NCBI RefSeq assembly: GCF_003323735.1
Contig: NZ_QOIM01000042.1
Location: 186,001 to 250,000 of the forward strand
Origin: Streptomyces reniochalinae
GTDB lineage: Bacteria > Actinomycetota > Actinomycetes > Streptomycetales > Streptomycetaceae
Reading direction: 5' to 3'
DNA: 64,000 bases
Shown here: positions 57,912 to 64,000 of the stretch, piece after piece
How the letters are laid out: each line of letters starts with the position of its first letter
How positions within the stretch are numbered: position 1 is the first letter of the stretch
Notes under the pieces: generated by a model
Seen by the model: only the letters and a program-made list of their open reading frames with translations
What the model was told of the DNA's origin: nothing
Database searches by the model: none
Made by a program: the position numbers and the translations under genes

Positions 57912-58760
57912 GTGCCCGAGGGACACACCATCCACCGGCTGGCCCGCGACGTCGCGGACCGGTTCGCCGGGCGCACGCTGGACGCGTCCAGCCCGCAGGG
58001 CAAGTTCGCCGACGGCGCCGCGCTGCTCGACGGCACGGCGCTGACGGCGACCGAGGCGCACGGCAAGCACCTCTTCCTGGGCTTCGGGTCCGTCGGCTGG
58101 GTGCACATACACCTGGGCCTGTACGGCACCTTCCGCTTCGGCGAGGGGGTACCCCCCGAGCCCGTCGGCCAGGTACGGCTGCGGCTGGCCACCCGCCCCG
58201 GCGAGACCCCGGCGGGGCCGCTGCACTACGCGGACCTGCGCGGCCCCACCCGCTGCGAGCTGCTGGCCGAACCGGAGAAGCAGGCCGTCAGCGACCGGCT
58301 GGGGCCCGACCCGCTGCGTGCCGCCTCCGCGCCCGAGGCGGCCTGGGCGCGGATCTCCCGCAGCCGTACGAGCATCGCCGCGCTGCTCATGGACCAGAAG
58401 ATCGTCGCCGGGGTCGGCAACGTCTACCGCGCCGAGGTCCTCTTCCGGCACGGCATCGACCCCTACCGCGCGGGCCGCGACCTGACCCGCGCCGAGTGGG
58501 ACGGGCTGTGGGAGGACCTGGTCGCCCTGATGACGGACGGGGTGCGCAAGAACCGCATCGACACCGTCAGTCACGCGCACACCCCCGAGGCCATGGGGCG
58601 CCCGCCGCGCGTGGACGACCACGGCGGCGAGGTCTACGTCTACCGCCGCGCCGGGCAGCCCTGCCTGGTGTGCGGCAGTCCCGTCGCCACCGCCGAACTG
58701 GCCGCCCGCAACCTCTTCTGGTGCCCCCACTGCCAGCAGGAGCGACCGCCGGACCGATGA
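57912..58760 (+). CDS. Fpg/Nei-family DNA glycosylase/AP lyase
   Basis: A 282-aa base-excision repair enzyme. It starts (M/V)PEGHTIHRLARDVADRF, which after Met removal gives Pro2 and Glu3, the catalytic pair of the family. The helix-two-turn-helix region LLMDQKIVAGVGNVYRAEVLFRHGIDP is the H2TH DNA-binding motif, and a C-terminal zinc finger CLVCG...FWCPHCQ closes the protein. The HTIHR start suggests the Nei (endonuclease VIII-like) branch removing oxidised pyrimidines. GTG 57912 follows rpiB by 4 bases. Confidence 0.93.
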   Translation: MPEGHTIHRLARDVADRFAGRTLDASSPQGKFADGAALLDGTALTATEAHGKHLFLGFGSVGWVHIHLGLYGTFRFGEGVPPEPVGQVRLRLATRPGETPAGPLHYADLRGPTRCELLAEPEKQAVSDRLGPDPLRAASAPEAAWARISRSRTSIAALLMDQKIVAGVGNVYRAEVLFRHGIDPYRAGRDLTRAEWDGLWEDLVALMTDGVRKNRIDTVSHAHTPEAMGRPPRVDDHGGEVYVYRRAGQPCLVCGSPVATAELAARNLFWCPHCQQERPPDR

Positions 58761-58807
58761 GGCGCCCGGGCGTGCCCGCCGCCCGAGCGGGCCTGGCGCG
58801 CGCCTCG

Positions 58808-60064
58808 TCAGAAGCCGTGCGGCAGCCAGGGGGCCGTCTCGCTCGCGAAGGCGGTGGCCGCCGCCCGCAGCGCGCCCGATCCCGGCCGTACCTCGCGCAC
58901 CAGACCCGCACGGCCCAGCGCGGCCAGGGAGACCCCTCCCAGATAGGCGCGGCCCAGCTCCCGCACGGACAGCGACAGATCGGCCGCCTCCCGGGTGGGC
59001 TCGCACACCGCGCCCTTCTCGTCGCCCGCCAGCCGCCACCGTCCGCTGTTCCACGGGCAGAAGGCGTCCTCGACCTCCAGGACGACGTCCAGCGGGGCAC
59101 CGTAGGAACGGGCGGCCAGCGCGTCGCCCACCTGAACGAGGCGCACGTACAGCGTGTCGTCGTTGAGGTGCTTCGCGGAGCGGCGCGGGTCGTCCACCAG
59201 GTGCAGCCACGGGTCGTCCACCGGCCGGTTGTCCGCGACGATCGACGTCGTCAGGTCGAGGGACCACAAGAAGCGCCACATCGCCGCGTGTCCGGCCGCG
59301 TCCACGGCCTCCAGGTCCCGCAGCCGCACCTCGCCCTCGGGCGCGCCCGACTCGGAGGCGCCGAGCCTGACCGCGTAGCGGGCGAACGCCACGGGTGTGC
59401 CGTCGCGCAGGGCCACCACGCAGCGCAGGGGCGAAGCGCCGTCGCGCCGGCGCTCGGGGTCGAGCAGGGGCGTGTGCTCCCATCCCGGGCGCCTCTCCAG
59501 CATCCCCGGGCGCCGGGGCACGGCCCGCGCGTAGACCGCCTCGCACTCCTGGAGCAGCGCGGACGCCGTGTCCGAGGCCCGCAGCTGAAGCCCGTCCGCC
59601 TCGGTGGCCAGGGGCGCGGGGAGGCTCAGCGTGCTCCTGCCGGTGTCGATCCTGACCGCCATACGGCCCGCCGCCAGGCCGTATCCGAACCGCCCGTAGA
59701 TGGCCGCCTCGGACGCCGTCAGCACGGCCAGCGGCTCCTCACCCGCCGCCCGGATGTCGTCCAACTGGCGGCGCATGAAGGACCGCAGGATGCCGCGCCT
59801 GCGATGGGTCGGTGCCACCGTCACCATCGTCACCCCCGCCGTGGGCACCACCGCGCCTCCGGGAACGGCCATGCGGAACGACAGCAGCCCCGCCGTGGCC
59901 ACCGGACGCCCCTCGTCCCACACCCCCAGGCAGCGCGCGGTCTCGGTCAGCGAGCGGTACAACTTCCGCTCCTCGGGCGTCTCCACCCCCACGAAGGCGC
60001 TCAGAACCCTCTCGTACCAGGTGTCCCACTCCGACGGCAGGAGAACACGCAGCTCAGTCGTCAT
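58808..60064 (-). CDS. GNAT-family N-acetyltransferase, Eis-like
   Basis: A 418-aa acetyltransferase with the three-domain Eis layout. Acetyl-CoA motif A is GVTMVTVAPTHRRRGILRSFMRRQLDDI, followed by LTASEAAIYGRFGYGLAA. The middle GNAT-like domain includes PGMLERRPGWE, and the C-terminal sterol-carrier-like domain has LAGDEKGAVCEPTREAADLSLSVRELGRAYLGG and ends PWLPHGF, where the terminal Phe carboxylate is the general base in Eis enzymes. Eis acetylates aminoglycosides and lysine side chains; the natural substrate here is unknown. ATG 60064 gives MTTELRV. It is divergent from the phosphatase gene. Confidence 0.9.
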   Translation of the reverse strand: MTTELRVLLPSEWDTWYERVLSAFVGVETPEERKLYRSLTETARCLGVWDEGRPVATAGLLSFRMAVPGGAVVPTAGVTMVTVAPTHRRRGILRSFMRRQLDDIRAAGEEPLAVLTASEAAIYGRFGYGLAAGRMAVRIDTGRSTLSLPAPLATEADGLQLRASDTASALLQECEAVYARAVPRRPGMLERRPGWEHTPLLDPERRRDGASPLRCVVALRDGTPVAFARYAVRLGASESGAPEGEVRLRDLEAVDAAGHAAMWRFLWSLDLTTSIVADNRPVDDPWLHLVDDPRRSAKHLNDDTLYVRLVQVGDALAARSYGAPLDVVLEVEDAFCPWNSGRWRLAGDEKGAVCEPTREAADLSLSVRELGRAYLGGVSLAALGRAGLVREVRPGSGALRAAATAFASETAPWLPHGF

Positions 60065-60211
60065 ACGGCCATCACTAGCAGGCGATTCGAACACCGGCTA
60101 ACGGTTTTGACCGCGGGCGCGCCGCCCCGCCGCCACCGCGCGCCCCGCACGCCCCCAGGGCCCACGCCGGGAATCGACGGGCCGCCAGAGGGGTGGCTAG
60201 GCTCCGTGGGC

Positions 60212-61375
60212 ATGGCGCAGCGCCGCGCGGAACCCTCCAAGGCGACGACCCGGTCGCACCAGGCACTCAAGGCCTGGCACCGGGTCCGCACCAACCTGCG
60301 CAGATCCGCCGTCGACTACTTCCGCGGCGGCGCCTCCGACTGGGTCGCGCTGGCCGGACTGCTGCTCACCGTCCCGGCGTTGACGTGCGCCACCGTCCTC
60401 ACACCGCTGTGGTGCGCGCCCGAGGCGCTGGTGCTGCCCATCATCGCCGGCGGCCTGCTGCTGCGTCCCGCCAGCCTGCTGGCGCTCTACGCCGCCGCCG
60501 CGGTCGCGCTGATGGTCGAGTCGCTGCTGCTGGAGCCCTGGGAGTTCCACGACGGCGCGGGACGCGTCACCCCCGGCACCATCCTGGTGGTCGCCGCCGC
60601 GGGACTCTCGGGCCTGCTCATCGCGCAGTTCCGCAGCCGCGTCGGCGTGCCCTGGAGACGCGGCGGCACCATGCTCTTCGACCTGCGCGAACGCATCCGC
60701 GTCCAGAGCAAGCTGCCCAAGCTGCCCGCGGGATGGCACCACGAGATGGCGCTGCGCCCCGCGGGCGGCCAGTCCTTCTCCGGGGACTTCGTCGTCGCCG
60801 CCAGGACCGGGCCGAGGCGGCGCACCCTGGAACTCGTCCTCACCGACGTCTCGGGCAAGGGCATGGACGCCGCCTCCCGGGCCCTGCTGCTGTCCGGCGC
60901 CTTCGGCGGGCTGCTCGGCTCGCTGCCGCCGCACGCCTTCCTGCCCGCCGCCAACGGCTACCTGCTGCGCCAGTCCTGGGACGAGGGGTTCGCCACCTCC
61001 GTGCACCTCGTCCTCGACCTCGACAGCGGCGACTACGAACTGCTCTCCGCGGGCCACGTTCCCGCGATGCAGCTCCACGCCGGTTCCGGCAAGTGGGAGG
61101 AGAAGGCCGCCGAGGGCCCGCTGCTGGGCGTCTACGACGGTGCCGAGTTCGACCCGGTCAAGGGCAGGCTGCGCCGCGGCGACGTGCTGATGCTCTTCAC
61201 CGACGGACTGGTGGAGACCGCGGAACGCGATCTCACCGAGGGCATGGACCGCCTCACGGGCGAGGCCGACCGCTACGTCTCCTCCAGTTTCCACGGCGCC
61301 GCCTGGCACCTGATCGAATCGGTGGCGCGCGACGTCAACGACGACCGCGCACTGCTGCTGATCTGCCGCGACTGA
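60212..61375 (+). CDS. Membrane PP2C/SpoIIE-type serine phosphatase
   Basis: A 387-aa protein with four N-terminal helices (WVALAGLLLTVPALTCATVL, LVLPIIAGGLLLRPASLLALYAAAAVALMVE, TILVVAAAGLSGLLIA) and a cytoplasmic SpoIIE phosphatase domain: SGDFVVAARTGPR, VLTDVSGKGMDAA, LSAGHVPAMQL, GDVLMLFTDGLVE and VNDDRALLLICR, with the metal-binding Asp residues. Such phosphatases act on anti-anti-sigma factors, but no sigma or anti-sigma gene is adjacent. ATG 60212 has no good ribosome-binding site; a TAGGCT -10-like hexamer at 60198-60203 is about 8 bases before the ATG, so the transcript may be leaderless. Confidence 0.9.
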   Translation: MAQRRAEPSKATTRSHQALKAWHRVRTNLRRSAVDYFRGGASDWVALAGLLLTVPALTCATVLTPLWCAPEALVLPIIAGGLLLRPASLLALYAAAAVALMVESLLLEPWEFHDGAGRVTPGTILVVAAAGLSGLLIAQFRSRVGVPWRRGGTMLFDLRERIRVQSKLPKLPAGWHHEMALRPAGGQSFSGDFVVAARTGPRRRTLELVLTDVSGKGMDAASRALLLSGAFGGLLGSLPPHAFLPAANGYLLRQSWDEGFATSVHLVLDLDSGDYELLSAGHVPAMQLHAGSGKWEEKAAEGPLLGVYDGAEFDPVKGRLRRGDVLMLFTDGLVETAERDLTEGMDRLTGEADRYVSSSFHGAAWHLIESVARDVNDDRALLLICRD

Positions 61376-61516
61376 GGGCCGCACCCGGCCTGCCCGACGC
61401 CCCGTACTGGTGCTGCCCCCACCCCGGCTCTGGGGCGAGCGGGATGGCCCGGACCCACCCGTGATCCATACGTTCGAGGTGGCCAACTCGCGGGATCACC
61501 AGGGACGGAGAGCGGC

Positions 61517-62368
61517 ATGCGCGAGCATCGGAAGGGGGCACCCATCGCACCGGGAGGGGCGATGGGCGCCGTGGAGCTGCGCGGGGTCACCCGGCGCTAC
61601 GGGCGCGGGGTGCGGGCCCTCGGCGGCATCGACCTGACACTCCCGTACGGCAGCTTCACGGCCGTCATGGGCCCCTCGGGCTCGGGGAAGTCCACCCTGC
61701 TGCAATGCGCCGCCGGACTCGACCGGCCCACCTCGGGCACCGTCCGCCTCGGCGGTACCGACCTGGCCGCGCTCGGGGAGAACAAGCTCACCGAACTGCG
61801 CCGCACCCGGCTCGGCTTCGTCTTCCAGGCGTTCAACCTGCTGCCGTCCCTGACCGTCGAACAGAACGTGCTGCTGCCGCTGCGGCTTGCCGGGCACCGC
61901 CCCGACCGACGGCGGTCAGCGCGCGTGCTGGCCCAGGTCGGCCTCGGCGCGTACGCGCGCCGCCGTCCCGACCAGCTCTCCGGAGGCCAGCAGCAGAGAG
62001 TGGCGCTCGCCCGTGCGCTGGTCACCTCACCCGACGTGATCTTCGCCGACGAGCCGACCGGCGCCCTGGACACCGGTACGGCGGGCGAGGTCCTCGCCCT
62101 GCTGCGCGCCGCGGTGGACGCCCCGCCCGAACCGGTCGGCCCGGCGGGCACCGGCGCGACGATCGTCATGGTCACCCACGATCCGGCCGCCGCGGCCCAC
62201 GCCGACCGCGTCCTCTTCCTGGCGGACGGCACCCTGGTGGACAGCCTGGCCTGCCGCGCGGGCACGGACACCGCCCGCACGGCCGGCCTGATCGCGGCGC
62301 GCATGAGCGACCTCACCGCCCGCCTCGCGCGGCGCGGACCGCGGCCGCTCCCCGAGGCCGTCGCGTGA
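61517..62368 (+). CDS. ABC transporter ATP-binding protein (MacB/LolD-type)
   Basis: A 283-aa ATPase. Walker A is GPSGSGKST, the Q-loop follows in FVFQAFNLLPSLTVEQNVLLPL, signature is LSGGQQQRVALARAL, Walker B is IFADEPTGALD and the H-loop MVTHD. All fit the MacB/LolD/FtsE group that pairs with FtsX permeases. The C-terminal tail ARMSDLTARLARRG is a short addition. ATG 61517 has ggag upstream; ATG 61562 is an alternative start. The stop overlaps the permease start by 4 bases (GTGA). Confidence 0.93.
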   Translation: MREHRKGAPIAPGGAMGAVELRGVTRRYGRGVRALGGIDLTLPYGSFTAVMGPSGSGKSTLLQCAAGLDRPTSGTVRLGGTDLAALGENKLTELRRTRLGFVFQAFNLLPSLTVEQNVLLPLRLAGHRPDRRRSARVLAQVGLGAYARRRPDQLSGGQQQRVALARALVTSPDVIFADEPTGALDTGTAGEVLALLRAAVDAPPEPVGPAGTGATIVMVTHDPAAAAHADRVLFLADGTLVDSLACRAGTDTARTAGLIAARMSDLTARLARRGPRPLPEAVA

Positions 62369-64000
62369 GCCCGCACGGTGCCCGGCGCCCACGGGCGCCC
62401 TGGCCGGTCAGAATGGTGCCCAACGGGCTGGCGCGGTCCGCGGTCCGCGCCCATCCGGTCGCCTTCGCGGGCACGTTCGTCGCGCTCACCATGACCGCGA
62501 TGATCGTCTCGGCCTGCGCCTTCCTGGCGGACACGGGTGCGCGCGCCCGCGCGGTACCGCACCGCTACGCCGACGCGCCCGCCGTGGTGACCGCCGACCA
62601 GCGCGCGCACCTGTTCACCGGCAGCGGCGAGGCCCGTGAGGACGTCGGCGAGACCGTCCCCGAACGCGCCAGGATCGCTGTGGGGAAGGCCGCGGCCACG
62701 GCGCGCGCCGTGGCCGGCGTGGCACGCGTCGTCCCCGACGTGACCGCCACCGTCGGCGCCCACCACCCCGCGGCGACCCTCACCGGCCACGGCTGGGGCT
62801 CCGCCGCCTTTACGGGAACCGAACTCACCGCGGGCGGGCCGCCCCGCACCGGCCGCGACGTGGTCCTCGACGCGGACACCGCGGCCGCCCGCGACCTGAC
62901 CCCCGGCGACACCCTCCGGCTCACCACGGCGGACGAAGACCGCGCGTTCCGCGTCACCGGCGTCGCGCGAGCGGGGCCGGGGGACGAGGGGACGGCGGCC
63001 TGGTTCTCCGACGCCGGCGCACGGGCGCTCGCCGGCCACCCCTCCCGCGCCGACGCCCTCGCCGTCCTGACCGCACCGGGAGCCGACACCGAGGCGGTGG
63101 CCTCCCGACTGCGCCGCGCCCTCGGCGAAGGACCCGTCGTCCGCACCGGCCAGGCCAAAGGCGCCGCGGAGGACACGGACGTGGCGTACGGCAAGGAGGC
63201 GCTGGAGGCCCTCGGTATCTCCTTCGGCGCCCTCGCCACGCTGACCGCCGTCTTCACCGCCTCGGGCACCGTCGCGCTCTCCCTCACGCAGCGCCGCCGC
63301 GAGTTCGCCCTGTTGCGCGCCGTCGGCGCCACCCCGCGCCAGATACGCCGCACGGTCGCCACCGAGACGCTGTTGGTCGCGCCGCTCGCCGGGGCGCTGG
63401 GCTGCGTGCCCGGAGCGGCGCTGGCCCGCTGGTGGTTCGGCGCGCTGCGCGAGCGCGACGCCGTACCCAAGAGCGTCCACCTCCACCTCGGCGCGGCCCC
63501 GGTGGCCGTCGCGCTCGGCGTCACCGTCGGCACCGCGCTGCTGGCAGGCCACCTCGCCGCCCGCCGCCCCGCCAGGACGCGGCCGAGGGAGGCGCTCGGT
63601 GACGCGGCCCGCGAACGGTTCCGGCCCGGCGTCGTCCGCACCCTCCTGGGGCTCGGCGCGCTGGCGGGCGGCGTGGCCATGGCGCGGGTGGCGGGCCAGG
63701 AGGGCGGTGAGGACGCGGCGAACCTGGCGCTCGGCGTCGTGCTTCTGCTGATGACGGCGGTCGCCCTGCTCGGCCAGTACGTCGCCAAGGCCTGCTCCTG
63801 GCTGCTCGGGCTGCCGCTGCGCGCCGGCTCCGCCGCCTCCGAGCTGGCCGCCGCGGGCACCTGGGCCAACGCCCGCAGGCTGGCGTCGGCGCTCACGCCC
63901 GTCGTCTCGGCCATGGCCTTTTGCTGCACGCTGCTCTTCCTCCAGACCAGCGAGGACCGGCAGGCCGGCCTCCAGCAGCGGGCCGGGCTGCGTGCCGATC
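62365..64000 (+). CDS. FtsX-like ABC transporter permease, cut by the window end
   Basis: The first 545 codons of a MacB/FtsX permease that continues past the window. GTG 62365 overlaps the ATPase stop and gives VSPHGARRPRAPWPVRMVPNG. An N-terminal helix (VAFAGTFVALTMTAMIVSACAF) precedes an extracytoplasmic domain (DLTPGDTLRLTTADEDRAFRVTGVARAG), then helices with the FtsX signature RREFALLRAVGATPRQIRRTVATETLLVAPLAGALGCVPGAAL. The substrate is unknown. It forms an operon with the ATPase and resembles the larger exporter at 14-22 kb in type. Confidence 0.9.
   Translation, partial: MSPHGARRPRAPWPVRMVPNGLARSAVRAHPVAFAGTFVALTMTAMIVSACAFLADTGARARAVPHRYADAPAVVTADQRAHLFTGSGEAREDVGETVPERARIAVGKAAATARAVAGVARVVPDVTATVGAHHPAATLTGHGWGSAAFTGTELTAGGPPRTGRDVVLDADTAAARDLTPGDTLRLTTADEDRAFRVTGVARAGPGDEGTAAWFSDAGARALAGHPSRADALAVLTAPGADTEAVASRLRRALGEGPVVRTGQAKGAAEDTDVAYGKEALEALGISFGALATLTAVFTASGTVALSLTQRRREFALLRAVGATPRQIRRTVATETLLVAPLAGALGCVPGAALARWWFGALRERDAVPKSVHLHLGAAPVAVALGVTVGTALLAGHLAARRPARTRPREALGDAARERFRPGVVRTLLGLGALAGGVAMARVAGQEGGEDAANLALGVVLLLMTAVALLGQYVAKACSWLLGLPLRAGSAASELAAAGTWANARRLASALTPVVSAMAFCCTLLFLQTSEDRQAGLQQRAGLRAD

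Noticed and set aside
58808..60064. Eis-like acetyltransferase considered as an aminoglycoside resistance gene
   Set aside because: The family is broad and common in Streptomyces; no resistance context is present.

Overview
This 64 kb window is a chromosome segment from a high-GC actinomycete, almost certainly a Streptomyces. Coding regions have extreme GC at third codon positions, GTG starts are common, long antisense open frames are everywhere, and the content is typical of the genus core: a second single-stranded-DNA-binding protein, snapalysin with a divergent LysR regulator, an Fe-type superoxide dismutase under a Nur-like box, GlbO, LAxTG sortase substrates and the ubiquitous Streptomyces intergenic palindrome. 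I see no insertion sequence, prophage, CRISPR array or biosynthetic cluster; this is mostly core chromosome with a few decaying or unusual loci.

Layout. 0.2-8 kb: tRNA-Arg(UCU), two adjacent dynamin-like GTPases with very long low-complexity inserts, and an SsbB-like protein. 8-14 kb: a sortase-anchored thioester-domain protein lacking the expected Cys, a membrane protein, about 800 bp of gene-poor DNA, EttA (ABC-F), a hotdog thioesterase and a coupled unknown. 14-22.4 kb: an ABC exporter of the MacB/FtsX type (ATPase plus two very large permeases) and truncated haemoglobin. 22.7-35.2 kb: the most interesting block, a GlnX-GlnH-PknG sensory kinase locus of the mycobacterial type, extended here by a coiled-coil protein, a PP2C phosphatase, a vWA protein and an FHA protein with a collagen-like Gly-Pro region. 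35-43 kb: MscS channel, HNH protein, a small Cys-cluster/repeat protein coupled to a catalytically degenerate MalQ, a secreted alpha-L-fucosidase preceded by paired operator-like palindromes, and two unknowns. 43-51.4 kb: a LysR pseudogene, two PepN aminopeptidases flanking snapalysin and its LysR regulator, and a Streptomyces intergenic repeat. 51.5-61.4 kb: DsbA-like mycothiol-type oxidoreductase, SodF, two APC amino-acid permeases around bioY, rpiB, a Nei/Fpg glycosylase, an Eis-like acetyltransferase and a membrane SpoIIE phosphatase. 61.5-64 kb: a second FtsX-type ABC transporter, cut by the window end.

How the parts work together. The 22.7-35.2 kb genes are all on the plus strand, several overlapping or nearly so. 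They read as one phospho-signalling unit: GlnH binds an extracytoplasmic amino acid, GlnX relays it, PknG phosphorylates, PP2C reverses, and the FHA protein reads phosphothreonine, with vWA and coiled-coil proteins as likely scaffolds. Zinc ribbons recur at the start of the kinase, the phosphatase and the FHA protein. The two PepN enzymes, snapalysin and amino-acid permeases form a loose protein-utilisation neighbourhood. Functional statements rest on motifs read by eye; no database search was run.
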